In this document: positions 28,804 to 38,691 of the stretch, piece by piece
Layout: the number at the start of each line of letters is the position of its first letter
Position numbering within the stretch: the stretch's first letter is position 1
Source of the DNA: Streptomyces mayonensis
GTDB lineage: Bacteria > Actinomycetota > Actinomycetes > Streptomycetales > Streptomycetaceae
DNA length: 62,489 nucleotides
NCBI RefSeq assembly: GCF_018982965.1
Contig: NZ_JACBYP010000042.1
Coordinates: forward strand, 1 to 62,489
Reading direction: 5' to 3'
Notes under the pieces: model-generated
Told to the model about the DNA's origin: nothing
The model's input: the letters and a program-made list of their open reading frames with translations, nothing else
Databases searched by the model: none
Made by a program: the position numbers and the translations under genes

Positions 28804-29517
28804 TCACCGCGCACCGGCGAGGGCCCGTTCCACCCCCGGTTCCCTCGGCCCGAGGAAGCGCGGGTCCGGCTCGAAGAACGCGTCCAGTGCCGCCTTGCCC
28901 GCCGCGAGGATCTCCCGCGTGCCCCCGTAGTACCAGGTCACGTCGTGCTTGTCGGCGACCCCGACGCCGTACGACGCCACCCCCGCCTCCTGGCACAGCG
29001 CGACTGCCCGCCGGATGTGGAAGCCCTGGCTGATCAGCACGGCCCGGTCGACGCCGAAGATCTTCTTCGCGCGGACGCAGGAGTCCCAGGTGTCGAAGCC
29101 CGCGTAGTCGCTGACGATCCGCCCGCCGGGCACACCATGGCGGACGAGGTAGGTGCGCATGGCGTCCGGCTCGTCGTACTCCTCGCGGCTGTTGTCCCCG
29201 CTCACGAGCACGACCTCGATCCGCCCCGCCCGGTACAGCTCGGCCGCCGCGTCCAGCCGGTGCGCGAGGTACGGCGACGGCTCCCCGTCCCACAGCCCGG
29301 CGCCGAAGACGACCGCGACCTCGGTGCGCGGCACGTCGGCGACGGTACGCAGCCGGTCGTCGGTGACCAGGCGCAGCCACGCCGCGGGCAGCAGGGCCAG
29401 CACGCACACCGCCACGACCGCCTGGAGCAGCCTCCGCCGCCCCGCGCGGGTGCGTGGCAGGCGCGGTCTGCGGAGTCTCGGACGGCGCATCGGCCTGCGA
29501 AGTCCCGGACGGCGCAT
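28804..29517 (-). CDS. SanA/YdcF-like DUF218 membrane protein
   Basis: About 237 residues: an Arg/Pro-rich N-terminus, one membrane anchor (LLQAVVAVCVLALLPAAWL), then the DUF218 fold (VAVVFGAGLWDGEPSPYLAHR; VLVSGDNSREEYDEPDAM; GFDTWDSCVRAKKIF; AVLISQGFHIRRAV). SanA in E. coli affects envelope barrier and vancomycin exclusion at high temperature; the molecular activity is unsettled. ATG 29517 is chosen for GGGGAGGG about 10 nt upstream; a GTG at 29550 is the longer option. The basic N-terminus has a duplicated MRRPGLRRP/MRRPRLRRP element from a DNA repeat. Confidence 0.82.
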   Translation of the reverse strand: MRRPGLRRPMRRPRLRRPRLPRTRAGRRRLLQAVVAVCVLALLPAAWLRLVTDDRLRTVADVPRTEVAVVFGAGLWDGEPSPYLAHRLDAAAELYRAGRIEVVLVSGDNSREEYDEPDAMRTYLVRHGVPGGRIVSDYAGFDTWDSCVRAKKIFGVDRAVLISQGFHIRRAVALCQEAGVASYGVGVADKHDVTWYYGGTREILAAGKAALDAFFEPDPRFLGPREPGVERALAGAR

Positions 29518-29669
29518 CGGACGGTTCCCTCCCCGGTCGGTTCCTGCCACCAGGGACGCCGGAGCGGGCCGTCCGGTTCACCGGGTGCCGGGGAGCCGTG
29601 TGAACCGGCCGTAAACCTCCGTGACGCCCGCGCAACGGGGAGGCAACGTCCGGCGGCCACCCTCGACGC

Positions 29670-30530
29670 ATGACGGTACGCATGACGGCGACGGCACGGA
29701 CGGGCAGTACGACGAGGACGGGCAGTACGACGAGGACGGCGGCGGGTACGGGAGCGGGCACGCCGCATCCGGTCCACCCGGCCGGCACGGTGCGGCCCCC
29801 TACCGCCCCCGCCCTGGTCGTCGTCGCCCACGGCAGCCGCGACCCGCGCGCACTGAGCACCGTACGGGCCCTCCTCGGGCGGGTCCGCGCCCTGCGCCCC
29901 GCCCTGCCGGTGCGCCTCGGCCACATCGAGCTGAACGCCCCACTCCTCCCCGACACCCTGACCGCGCTCGGGGACGGCGCGGCGGTCCTCGCCCCGCTCC
30001 TGCTCAGCCGCGGCCACCACGTCGCACGCGACATCCCGGAGATGGCCGGGGCCTCCCCGGCCCGCACCCGCGTCGCCGCCCCGCTTGGCCCGCACCCCCT
30101 GCTGGTGGACGCCCTCCACGCCCGCCTCCTGGAGGCCGGCTGGCCCGTCGGCGCGGGTCCGGAACACGCCGTCGTCCTCGCCTCCGCCGGCTCCCGCGCC
30201 CTCGCCTCCCGCACGGACACGGCCCGTACGGCAGCGCTCCTCGCCGCCCGCCTCGGCGTCCCGGTCCTCCCCGCGTACGCCTCGGCCGCCGCCCCGACGG
30301 TCCCCGAGGCGGTCCGCGCCCTGACGGCCCGGGGCCACCGCCGCGTCGCCGTCGCCTCCTGCTTCACCGCCCCGGGCCGCTTCGCCACGGAGTGCGCGGC
30401 CGCCGCCCCCTGGATCGTCTCCGCGCCGCTCGGCACCCACCCGGCCATGGCCCGCCTGCTCCTGCACCGCTACGACGAGGCGCTGAAGACGGGCGGCGCC
30501 CCCGCGCGCCGTACGGTGGCGGTCGGGTAG
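29670..30530 (+). CDS. CbiX-type sirohydrochlorin chelatase
   Basis: The 286-residue two-lobed chelatase inserts Fe2+ (or Co2+) into sirohydrochlorin. The first lobe starts at LVVVAHGSRDPRALS with the metal-binding His, and the second catalytic region is APLLLSRGHHVARDIP. The second half (VVLASAGSR; VAVASCFTAPGRFATEC) is the degenerate repeat of the fold. Sirohaem is the cofactor of NirB in this window, so a sirohaem role is likely. The N-terminal 45 residues are a Thr/Arg/Gly-rich extension with a 21-bp DNA duplication (ARTGSTTRTGSTTRT) and are probably dispensable; a second ATG lies at 29682. Confidence 0.85.
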   Translation: MTVRMTATARTGSTTRTGSTTRTAAGTGAGTPHPVHPAGTVRPPTAPALVVVAHGSRDPRALSTVRALLGRVRALRPALPVRLGHIELNAPLLPDTLTALGDGAAVLAPLLLSRGHHVARDIPEMAGASPARTRVAAPLGPHPLLVDALHARLLEAGWPVGAGPEHAVVLASAGSRALASRTDTARTAALLAARLGVPVLPAYASAAAPTVPEAVRALTARGHRRVAVASCFTAPGRFATECAAAAPWIVSAPLGTHPAMARLLLHRYDEALKTGGAPARRTVAVG

Positions 30531-30571
30531 CGGGGCCGCGACCGTCACACCTTCCCCGTACTGTTCCTGTC

Positions 30572-31846
30572 ATGGAAGGCACCGCACCCCTACCCCCGTA
30601 CGACCCCGCGTCAGCGGCCCGCTACGCCCCCGAGCCCGACAAACGCCCCGGCCGCACCGCCTTCCAGCGCGACCGCGCCCGCATCCTGCACTCCGCCGCG
30701 CTGCGCCGCCTCGCCGGGAAGACGCAGGTCGTCGCGCCGGGGGAGGGCAGCCCGGTGTGGGACGCCAGCCCCCGCACCCGCCTCACGCACTCCCTGGAGT
30801 GCGCCCAGGTCGGCCGCGAGCTGGGTGCCGCCCTCGGGTGCGACCCGGACCTCGTCGAGGCGGCCTGCCTCGCCCACGACCTGGGTCACCCGCCCTTCGG
30901 GCACAACGGCGAGCAGGCGCTCAACGCCTTCGCCGAGGACTGCGGCGGCTTCGAGGGCAACGCCCAGTCGCTGCGGCTGCTGACCCGCATCGAACCCAAG
31001 CGGTTCACCGAGGACGGCCCGGTCGGCCTCAACCTCACCCGCGCCACCCTCGACGCCGCCACCAAGTACCCCTGGCCCAGGGGCGCCCACCCCGCGGCTC
31101 CCGACTCGCGCAAGTTCGGCGTGTACGACGACGACCGGCCGGTCTTCGCGTGGCTCCGCGAGGGCGCCCCCGGTGCCCGCACCTGCTTCGAGGCCCAGGT
31201 GATGGACTGGGCCGACGACGTGGCGTACTCCGTGCACGACCTGGAGGACGGCCTGCACGCCGGCCACATCGACCCGAACTGCCTGCTCGCCGACCCCGAG
31301 CGCGAGGCCGTCTTCGAGATCGCCGTCGGCCGGTACGTCCCGGACGGCACCGACCACGCCGAGCTGGCCGCCGCGCTCGACCGGCTCCTCGCCCAGGACT
31401 GGTGGCCGCACGGCTACGACGGATCGGCCGTCGCCCAGGCCCGGCTGAAGGACGCCACCAGCCAGCTCATCGGCCGCTTCTGCCTCGCCGCCGAGACCGC
31501 CACCCGGGCCGGGTACGGCGGCGGGCGGCTCACCCGGTACGCCGCCGAGCTGGTCGTCCCCCGCGCCACCCGCGCGGAGTGCGCCGTCCTCAAGGCGGTC
31601 GCCGTGCGCTACGTCATGCAGCGCACCGAGCAGGAGCGGCTCCGCGCCGACCAGCGGATCGTCGTCGCCGAACTGGCCGAGGCGCTCACCGCCCGCGCGC
31701 CGGACGGGCTCGACCCCCAGTTCCGCGCGCTGTTCGACGCGGCGGCCGACGACCGGGCCCGCAAACGGGTGGTCGTCGACCAGATAGCCTCCCTCACCGA
31801 CGCCTCGGCCCGCTCGCTTCACGCGCGCCTGACGGGGCATCCATGA
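30572..31846 (+). CDS. dgt: Deoxyguanosinetriphosphate triphosphohydrolase-like HD protein
   Basis: HD-superfamily dNTPase (424 residues) that hydrolyses dGTP or other dNTPs to nucleoside and triphosphate. The metal site is complete: RLTHSLECAQVGRELG (His), CLAHDLGHPPFGHNGE (the HD motif and following His) and DWADDVAYSVHDLEDG (Asp). ATG 30572 starts at the conserved N-terminal PYDPASAARY. It lies upstream of dnaG, as commonly seen in actinobacteria, suggesting a link to replication and dNTP supply. A small reading frame overlaps its stop (ATGA). Confidence 0.92.
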   Translation: MEGTAPLPPYDPASAARYAPEPDKRPGRTAFQRDRARILHSAALRRLAGKTQVVAPGEGSPVWDASPRTRLTHSLECAQVGRELGAALGCDPDLVEAACLAHDLGHPPFGHNGEQALNAFAEDCGGFEGNAQSLRLLTRIEPKRFTEDGPVGLNLTRATLDAATKYPWPRGAHPAAPDSRKFGVYDDDRPVFAWLREGAPGARTCFEAQVMDWADDVAYSVHDLEDGLHAGHIDPNCLLADPEREAVFEIAVGRYVPDGTDHAELAAALDRLLAQDWWPHGYDGSAVAQARLKDATSQLIGRFCLAAETATRAGYGGGRLTRYAAELVVPRATRAECAVLKAVAVRYVMQRTEQERLRADQRIVVAELAEALTARAPDGLDPQFRALFDAAADDRARKRVVVDQIASLTDASARSLHARLTGHP

Positions 31847-32046
31847 CACTGGCGGCGGAACCGGCGGGCGACCCGCCCGTACTCCGCCCGTACTCCGGTG
31901 GGACGGGCGAGCCCCGGCCGTATCCCGGAACCGCCCCCGGGGGACGGCCGGCCACCGGGGACGGCCACCGGTACCGCTACCGGGAACTGCCCCCCCCGGT
32001 ACGGCCACCGGGAACGACCCCCGGAAGGCCGCACCCCGTGGCCTGA
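31843..32046 (+). CDS. Possible small Pro/Gly-rich peptide coupled to dgt
   Basis: A 67-codon frame whose ATG overlaps the dgt stop (ATGA at 31843-31846), which is why it is listed. The product is low complexity (Pro, Gly, Arg, Tyr) with no domain, and the DNA here has short CCGGTAC-type repeats, so it may be noncoding. The rest of the gap up to 32135 shows nothing but the RBS of the next gene. Confidence 0.25.
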   Translation: MTLAAEPAGDPPVLRPYSGGTGEPRPYPGTAPGGRPATGDGHRYRYRELPPPVRPPGTTPGRPHPVA

Positions 32047-32135
32047 TCGAGCCCGATCGGGTCACTCCCCCTTCCCGCACCACGCCGCGTGCGGGACGCT
32101 CGCATGTGGCGGCACCCTGACGAGGAGGCAAACAA

Positions 32136-33401
32136 GTGGTCGACGCGGATCAGACATTCGTCATCGTCGGAGGCGGCCTGGCGGGCGCGAAGGCGGCCGA
32201 GACACTCCGCACGGAGGGATTCACCGGCCGGGTGATCCTGGTCTGCGACGAACGCGACCACCCCTACGAGCGCCCGCCCCTGTCGAAGGGCTACCTCCTC
32301 GGCAAGGAGGACCGCGACAGCGTCTTCGTGCACGAGCCCGCCTGGTACGCGCGGCACGACATCGAGCTGCACCTCGGCCAGACCGTCGTCGCGATCGACC
32401 GCGCCGCGAAGACGGTCCACTACGGCGACGACGGCACCCATGTCAGGTACGACAAGCTGCTCATCGCGACCGGCGCCGAGCCCCGCCGGCTCGACGTCCC
32501 CGGCACCGGCCTGGCCGGCGTCCACCACCTGCGCCGCCTCGCCCACGCCGAGCGCCTCAAGGGCGTCCTCGCCACCCTCGGCCGGGACAACGGCCACCTC
32601 GTGATCGCCGGCGCGGGCTGGATCGGCCTGGAGGTCGCGGCGGCGGCCCGCGAGTACGGGGCGGAGGTCACCGTCGTCGAGCCGGGGCCGACCCCGCTGC
32701 ACGGCGTCCTCGGCCCCGAGCTGGGCGCCGTCTTCGCCGAACTGCACGAGGCACACGGGGTCCGCTTCCGCTTCGGCGTCCGGCTGACCGAGATCGTCGG
32801 CCAGGACGGCGTGGTGCTGGCCGCCCGCACCGACGACGGCGAGGAGCACCCGGCGCACGACGTCCTCGCGGCGATCGGCGCCGCCCCGCGCACCGCACTC
32901 GCCCAGGCGGCAGGCCTCGAGATCGCCGACCGCGCGGCCGGCGGCGGCATCGTCGTCGACGACCACCTGCGCACCTCCGACCCCGACGTCTACGCGGCCG
33001 GTGACGTCGCCTCCTTCCACCACGCCCTGTTCGACGCCAGCCTGCGCGTGGAGCACTGGGCCAACGCCCTGAACGGCGGTCCGGCCGCCGCCCGCGCGAT
33101 GCTCGGCAAGGGCCTCGCCCACGACCGCGTGCCCTACTTCTTCACCGACCAGTACGACCTGGGCATGGAGTACTCCGGCTGGGCGCCGGCCGGGTCGTAC
33201 GACCAGGTGGTGATCCGCGGGGACGCGGCCAAGCGCGAGTTCGTCGCCTTCTGGGTGAAGGAGGGCCGGGTACTGGCCGGGATGAACGTCAACGTGTGGG
33301 ACGTCACGGAGCCGGTCCAGCAGCTGATCCGCTCGAAGTGCCAGGTGGACACGGACGCGCTGGCCGACCCGCACGTCCCGCTGGAAAGCCTGGTCGCATA
33401 G
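32136..33401 (+). CDS. FAD-dependent ferredoxin/rubredoxin reductase-like oxidoreductase
   Basis: The 421-residue flavoprotein is of the ferredoxin reductase (PdR/BphA4) type. It has FVIVGGGLAGAKAAETLR (FAD), PYERPPLSKGYL (family signature), ATGAEPRRLDVPG, a second dinucleotide motif AGAGWIGLEVAAAA, and YAAGDVASF. The C-terminal reductase domain ends WDVTEPVQQLI. It transfers electrons from NAD(P)H to a ferredoxin or similar partner; the partner is not in the window. The GTG start follows GAGGAGG 8 nt upstream. It could serve nitrate assimilation or P450s; neither is demonstrated. Confidence 0.88.
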   Translation: MVDADQTFVIVGGGLAGAKAAETLRTEGFTGRVILVCDERDHPYERPPLSKGYLLGKEDRDSVFVHEPAWYARHDIELHLGQTVVAIDRAAKTVHYGDDGTHVRYDKLLIATGAEPRRLDVPGTGLAGVHHLRRLAHAERLKGVLATLGRDNGHLVIAGAGWIGLEVAAAAREYGAEVTVVEPGPTPLHGVLGPELGAVFAELHEAHGVRFRFGVRLTEIVGQDGVVLAARTDDGEEHPAHDVLAAIGAAPRTALAQAAGLEIADRAAGGGIVVDDHLRTSDPDVYAAGDVASFHHALFDASLRVEHWANALNGGPAAARAMLGKGLAHDRVPYFFTDQYDLGMEYSGWAPAGSYDQVVIRGDAAKREFVAFWVKEGRVLAGMNVNVWDVTEPVQQLIRSKCQVDTDALADPHVPLESLVA

Positions 33402-33430
33402 CTGCCGGCCGGTCGCCGTAGACTTCACGC

Positions 33431-35350
33431 GTGGCAGGACGGATCAACGACGAGGACGTGAAGGCGGTACGGGACGCGGTCCCGATCGACGCCGTCGTCT
33501 CGGAGTACCTCCAGCTGCGCAACGCCGGCGGCGGCAACCTGAAGGGCCTGTGCCCCTTCCACGACGAGAAGTCGCCGTCCTTCCAGGTCAGTCCGAGCAA
33601 GGGGTTCTTCCACTGCTTCGGCTGCCAGGAGGGCGGCGACACCATCACGTTCGTGATGAAGATCGACCACCTCACCTTCTCCGAGGCGGTCGAGCGCCTG
33701 GCCGGCCAGGCCGGCATCACCCTGCGCTACGAGGAGGGCGGGTACAACCCGACCCACCAGCGCGGCGAGCGCATCCGCCTCGTCGAGGCCCACAAGATCG
33801 CCGCCCAGTGGTACGCGGAGCAGCTGGCGACCGGCCCCGAGGCGGAGACCGGCCGCGCCTTCCTCGCCGAGCGCGGCTTCGACCAGGCCGCCGCCCTGCA
33901 CTTCGGCGTCGGGTACAGCCCCCAGGGCTGGGACCACCTCACCCGCTTCCTGCGCGGCAAGGGCTTCAGCGACAAGGAACTGCTGCTCTCCGGCCTCTCC
34001 CAGGAAGGCCGCCGCGGGCCCATCGACCGCTTCCGCGGCCGGCTGATGTGGCCCATCCGCGACATCGGCGGCGACGTCGTCGGCTTCGGTGCCCGCAAGC
34101 TCTACGAGGCGGACAACGGCCCGAAGTACCTGAACACCCCCGAGACGGCGATCTACAAGAAGTCCCAGGTGCTGTACGGCATCGACCTCGCGAAGAAGGA
34201 CATCGCGAAGGCGTCCCGCGCCGTGGTCGTCGAGGGCTACACGGACGTCATGGCCTGCCACCTCGCCGGGGTCACCACCGCCATCGCCACCTGCGGCACC
34301 TCTTTCGGCGGCGACCACATCAAGATCCTGCGCCGGCTCCTCATGGACAACGGCTCGGCCCGCGTGATCTTCACCTTCGACGGCGACGCGGCCGGCCAGA
34401 AGGCGGCCCTGCGCGCCTTCGAGGACGACCAGAAGTTCGCCGCCGAGACCTACATCGCCATCGCCCCCGACGGCATGGACCCCTGCGACCTGCGCCTGGC
34501 CAAGGGCGACGACGCGGTCGCCGACCTGGTCGAGCCGCGCACCCCGCTCTTCGAGTTCGCGCTGCGCCAGATCGTCTCCCGCTACGACCTGGACACCCCC
34601 GCCGGCCGTGCCGCCGCCCTGGACGAGGCCGCCCCGGTCGTCGCCCGCATCAAGAACAGCGGCGCCCAGCACGAGGTCGCCGTGCAGCTCGCCGGGATGC
34701 TCGGCATCCTCGACACCCAGTTCGTGGTCAAGCGGATCGCCCAGCTGGCCCGCTGGGCCCGCGACCGCGGCGGCAAGGGCCCCGCCCCGGACCAGCGGCA
34801 GCGCGGCGCCGCCCCGCAGCAGCAGGCCGGCCCCGCACGGCCCGTCCCCCGGGGCCCCGCCCTCAACCTCCGCAACCCGGTCTTCGCCACCGAACGCGAA
34901 CTCCTCAAGCTCGCCCTCCAGCGCCCCGAGCTGGTCTCCCCGGCCTTCGACGCGTACGGCGTCGACGAGTTCACCGCCCCGCCCTACGCCGCCGTGCGCG
35001 AGGCGATCCTGGAGGCGGGCGGCGCCGAGTTCGGCGTCCAGGACCCGCAGGACTACCTGGTCCGGGTCCGCGAGGCCGCCCCCGACGACGCGGTCCGCGC
35101 CACGGTCACCGAGCTGGCGGTCGAGGCGATCCTGCTGCACCGCGGCGTGAAGGACGTCGACGACGTCTACGCCGGCGCCCAGCTGGTCACCGTCCGCCGC
35201 CGCGCCGTCCAGCGCCGCATCCGCGACCTGCAGAGCGCGCTGGCCCGTCAGTACGGCGACGCCGCCCAGGCGGCCGCGACCCAGAACGAGCTGATGATCC
35301 TCCAGCGGTACGACCGGGCACTGCAGGAACAGGGACCGGACGCTCTCTGA
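33431..35350 (+). CDS. dnaG: DNA primase
   Basis: Synthesises RNA primers at the replication fork. The 639 residues have all domains: an N-terminal zinc ribbon (CPFHDEKSPSFQV, then FHCFGC), the Toprim core (VVVEGYTDVMA; TFDGDAAGQKAA with the metal-binding acidic residues) and a Gln/Pro-rich linker near 455-475. The C-terminal helicase-interacting domain begins at TERELLKLALQRPELV. GTG 33431 is 29 bp after the previous stop, so it may be co-transcribed with the flavoprotein gene. Confidence 0.97.
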   Translation: MAGRINDEDVKAVRDAVPIDAVVSEYLQLRNAGGGNLKGLCPFHDEKSPSFQVSPSKGFFHCFGCQEGGDTITFVMKIDHLTFSEAVERLAGQAGITLRYEEGGYNPTHQRGERIRLVEAHKIAAQWYAEQLATGPEAETGRAFLAERGFDQAAALHFGVGYSPQGWDHLTRFLRGKGFSDKELLLSGLSQEGRRGPIDRFRGRLMWPIRDIGGDVVGFGARKLYEADNGPKYLNTPETAIYKKSQVLYGIDLAKKDIAKASRAVVVEGYTDVMACHLAGVTTAIATCGTSFGGDHIKILRRLLMDNGSARVIFTFDGDAAGQKAALRAFEDDQKFAAETYIAIAPDGMDPCDLRLAKGDDAVADLVEPRTPLFEFALRQIVSRYDLDTPAGRAAALDEAAPVVARIKNSGAQHEVAVQLAGMLGILDTQFVVKRIAQLARWARDRGGKGPAPDQRQRGAAPQQQAGPARPVPRGPALNLRNPVFATERELLKLALQRPELVSPAFDAYGVDEFTAPPYAAVREAILEAGGAEFGVQDPQDYLVRVREAAPDDAVRATVTELAVEAILLHRGVKDVDDVYAGAQLVTVRRRAVQRRIRDLQSALARQYGDAAQAAATQNELMILQRYDRALQEQGPDAL

Positions 35351-35619
35351 GCACGCCCGCCGTCGAACGGGGGTAACCACCCGGTCACGGCCCGGACGCA
35401 AAAAGTCACCGCACGCCTCTCGTGGCGGCGTTGTGTCGTACTCCACACTGGGGGCGGTGCCCGAGTCCTAGGAGCGCGGCCGACTCCGCCCCGGCGGGTG
35501 TCGATCCCCGTGGCCGCGTTCACCGCGTACGGGGCGGACAGCGGCGAGCGAGCCGGCTCCTCCCCCGAAGTACCGCCGCCGGCCCCCCGCCGGCCGCGTC
35601 CCTCCTGGAGGTCGCCCCC

Positions 35620-36726
35620 GTGCAGACCCAGACGCTCACCCAGTCCGACACCAGTACCGGCGGCGCGGAGCCGGACGCGGAGCGCGGCCTGCTCGCCGCG
35701 ATGCCCGCGCAGCCCGGTGCCGCGCCGGCCGCGCACCGCCCCGGCCGTGCGGCCCACACCCGCGCGGCCTCCGAGCCCGCCGAACCGCCGCCGCCCACCC
35801 GCACGGAGTCCGGCGGGCCCTCCTCCGACCTGTTCCGCCAGTACCTGCGCGAGATCGGCCGGATCCCCCTGCTCACCGCGGCCGAGGAGGTCGACCTCGC
35901 GCGGCGCGTGGAGGCCGGGCTGTTCGCCGAGGAGAAGCTGCGGTGCACCCCCGGCCCCGACGAGCGGCTGGCACTGGACCTGGACCGGCTCGTCGTCATG
36001 GGGCGCGTCGCCAAGCGGCGCCTGATCGAGGCGAACCTGCGGCTCGTGGTGTCGGTGGCCAAGCGGTACGTCGGACGCGGACTGACCATGCTCGACCTGG
36101 TCCAGGAGGGAAACCTGGGACTGATCCGGGCCGTGGAGAAGTTCGACTACGCCCGGGGCTACAAGTTCTCCACCTACGCCACCTGGTGGATCCGCCAGGC
36201 CATGTCCCGTGCCCTGGCCGACCAGGCCCGCACCATCCGGGTCCCCGTCCACGTCGTGGAGCTGATCAACCGGGTCGTCCGCGTCCAGCGCCGCATGCTC
36301 CAGGAACGCGGCTACGAGCCGACCCCGCAGGAGGTCGCCGCCCACCTGGACCTGCCCGCCGAGCGCGTCGGCGAGGTGCTGCGCCTGGCCCAGGAGCCGG
36401 TGTCGCTGCACGCCCCGGTCGGCGAGGAGGACGAGGTGGCCCTCGGCGACCTGATAGAGGACGGCGACGCCGCCAGCCCCGTCGAGTCGGCCGCGTTCCT
36501 GCTGCTGCGCCAGCACCTGGAGGCGGTCCTGTCCACCCTCGGCGAACGCGAGCGCAAGGTCGTCCAGCTCCGCTACGGCCTGGTCGACGGCCGCCCCCGC
36601 ACCCTGGAGGAGATAGGCCGTCTCTTCGGCGTCACCCGGGAACGCATCCGCCAGATCGAGTCCAAGACCCTCAACAAACTCCGCGACCACGCCTACGCGG
36701 ACCAGCTGAGGGGCTACCTGGACTGA
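35620..36726 (+). CDS. hrdA: Principal-type (group 2) RNA polymerase sigma factor, HrdA-like
   Basis: A sigma-70-family factor of about 368 residues. The first 65 are low-complexity. Then come region 1.2 (DLFRQYLREIGRIPLLTAAEE), regions 2.1-2.4 (LVVSVAKRYVGRGLTMLDLV; KFDYARGYKFSTYATWWIRQ), region 3 and region 4.2 (TLEEIGRLFGVTRERIRQIE). The lack of region 1.1 and the short N-terminus fit a nonessential group 2 factor rather than HrdB. In S. coelicolor hrdA is next to dnaG (from memory), which supports the name. GTG 35620 follows GGAGG at good spacing. The 269-bp gap upstream contains AT-rich promoter-like sequence near 35400. Confidence 0.85.
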   Translation: MQTQTLTQSDTSTGGAEPDAERGLLAAMPAQPGAAPAAHRPGRAAHTRAASEPAEPPPPTRTESGGPSSDLFRQYLREIGRIPLLTAAEEVDLARRVEAGLFAEEKLRCTPGPDERLALDLDRLVVMGRVAKRRLIEANLRLVVSVAKRYVGRGLTMLDLVQEGNLGLIRAVEKFDYARGYKFSTYATWWIRQAMSRALADQARTIRVPVHVVELINRVVRVQRRMLQERGYEPTPQEVAAHLDLPAERVGEVLRLAQEPVSLHAPVGEEDEVALGDLIEDGDAASPVESAAFLLLRQHLEAVLSTLGERERKVVQLRYGLVDGRPRTLEEIGRLFGVTRERIRQIESKTLNKLRDHAYADQLRGYLD

Positions 36727-36762
36727 CAGCCCCTCCAGACTCCTGCGGGCGCCCGCGCTTCC

Positions 36763-38691
36763 TCAGTCCACCTCCGCCACCGCCTGCGCGAACTGAGCCT
36801 TGTACAACCGCGCGTACGCCCCGTCCGCGGCCAGCAGCTCCGTGTGCGCGCCCTGCTCCACGATCGCCCCGTCCTCCATCACGAGGATCGTGTCCGCGTC
36901 CCGGATCGTCGACAGCCGGTGCGCGATCACGAACGACGTCCGCCCGTGCGCCAGCTTCGCCATCGCCTTCTGGATCAGCACCTCCGTCCGCGTGTCCACG
37001 GACGACGTCGCCTCGTCCAGCACCAGGATCACCGGGTCGGAAAGGAACGCCCGCGCGATGGTGACGAGCTGCTTCTCGCCCGCGCTCACCCCCGTGCCCT
37101 CGTCGTCGATCACCGTGTCGTAGCCGTCGGGCAGCGTCCGTACGAACCGGTCGGCGTGCGCGGCCCGCGCGGCCTCCTCGATCTCCCCGCGGGTGACGTC
37201 GCGGGACGCCCCGTACGCGATGTTCTCCGCGATGGTGCCGCCGAACAGCCAGGTGTCCTGGAGCACCATGCCGATGCCGGACCGCAGCTCGTCCCGGGAC
37301 ATCTTCGCTATGTCGACGCCGTCCAGGGTGATCCGGCCGCCGGACACCTCGTAGAACCGCATCAGCAGGTTGACCAGCGTCGTCTTGCCCGCCCCCGTCG
37401 GGCCGACGATGGCGACCGTGTGCCCCGGCTCCACCTTCAGCGACAGGTCCTCGATCAGCGGCTTCTCCGGGTCGTAGCGGAAGGAGACGTGCTCCAGCTC
37501 CACCCGCCCCAGCAGGTCCTCCGGCCGGGCGCCCGGGATCGGGTCCGCCGACTGCTCCTCGGCGTCGAGCAGTTCGAAGATCCGCTCCGCCGACGCCACG
37601 CCCGACTGCACCAGGTTCGCCATCGACGCGACCTGCGTCAGCGGCATCGAGAACTGCCGGGAGTACTGGATGAAGGCCTGCACGTCGCCGATGGACAGGG
37701 AGCCCGACGCCACCCGCAGACCGCCCACCACCGCGACCAGCACGTAGTTCAGGTTGGACACGAACATCATCAGCGGCTGCATGATCCCGCTGTTGAACTG
37801 CGCCTTGAACCCGGCCTCGTACAGCGCGTCGTTCTGCTCGGCGAACTGCTTCGCCGACTCCTCCTGCCGCCCGAACACCTTCACCAGCGAATGCCCGGTG
37901 TACATCTCCTCGATGTGCGCGTTCAGCTGCCCGGTCGAGCGCCACTGCTGCACGAACTGCGGCTGCGACCGCTTGCCCACCCGCGTGGCCACCACGAACG
38001 ACAGCGGCACGGTCACCAGCGCGACCAGCGCCAGGATCCAGGAGACGTAGAACATCATCGCCAGCACGCCGATGATGGTGAGCAGCGAGTTGATCAGCTG
38101 GCCCATCGACTGCTGGAGCGTCTGCCCCATGTTGTCGATGTCGTTGGTCGCCCGGGACAGCACCTCGCCGCGCTGGCGCTTGTCGAAGTACGACAGCGGC
38201 AGCCGCGACAGCTTCGTCTGCACGTCCTCGCGCATCCGGAACATCGTCCGGTTGACCGCCCGGTTCACCAGCCGCGTCCCCACCGCCATCAGCAGCCCCG
38301 CCACCGCGAACGTCGCCAGCGCGAGCAGCAGCACCTCGCCGACCGCGCCGAAGTCGATGCCCTGCCCCGGCGTGAAGTCCGTGCTGCGGAGCATGTCGGC
38401 GACGTTGCCCTCGCCGCGCTCGCGCATCGTCTCCAGGACCTGCTCCTTGGTGGCACCGGACGGCATGTCCCGCCCGACGATGCCCGCGAAGACCAGGTCG
38501 GTGGCGCGGCCGAGGATCTTCGGGCCGACCACGTTGAGACCGACGCTGACGACGACGCACGCGAGGAGCGTGAACAGCGTCGCCCGTTCGGGCCGGAACC
38601 GGGCCAGGAGCCGTTTGCTCGACCCCTTGAAGTCCATCGACCGCTGGTCGGGTCCGCCCCCGGCCATCATGCGACCCGCAGGCCCGGCCAT
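36763..38691 (-). CDS. ABC exporter subunit B (fused TMD-NBD)
   Basis: A 642-residue half-transporter with six predicted helices (about 35-330) and a C-terminal ATPase. Walker A is VGPTGAGKTT. Walker B, VILVLDEATSS, has the catalytic Glu, and the H-loop is FVIAHRLST. The signature motif is altered to VSAGE instead of LSGGQ. It overlaps the preceding half-transporter gene (TGATG at 38691), so the two are translated together. The pair has the asymmetry of heterodimeric exporters (TM287/288, BmrCD): see the partner. The substrate may be a drug, lipid or peptide; unknown. Confidence 0.9.
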   Translation of the reverse strand: MAGPAGRMMAGGGPDQRSMDFKGSSKRLLARFRPERATLFTLLACVVVSVGLNVVGPKILGRATDLVFAGIVGRDMPSGATKEQVLETMRERGEGNVADMLRSTDFTPGQGIDFGAVGEVLLLALATFAVAGLLMAVGTRLVNRAVNRTMFRMREDVQTKLSRLPLSYFDKRQRGEVLSRATNDIDNMGQTLQQSMGQLINSLLTIIGVLAMMFYVSWILALVALVTVPLSFVVATRVGKRSQPQFVQQWRSTGQLNAHIEEMYTGHSLVKVFGRQEESAKQFAEQNDALYEAGFKAQFNSGIMQPLMMFVSNLNYVLVAVVGGLRVASGSLSIGDVQAFIQYSRQFSMPLTQVASMANLVQSGVASAERIFELLDAEEQSADPIPGARPEDLLGRVELEHVSFRYDPEKPLIEDLSLKVEPGHTVAIVGPTGAGKTTLVNLLMRFYEVSGGRITLDGVDIAKMSRDELRSGIGMVLQDTWLFGGTIAENIAYGASRDVTRGEIEEAARAAHADRFVRTLPDGYDTVIDDEGTGVSAGEKQLVTIARAFLSDPVILVLDEATSSVDTRTEVLIQKAMAKLAHGRTSFVIAHRLSTIRDADTILVMEDGAIVEQGAHTELLAADGAYARLYKAQFAQAVAEVD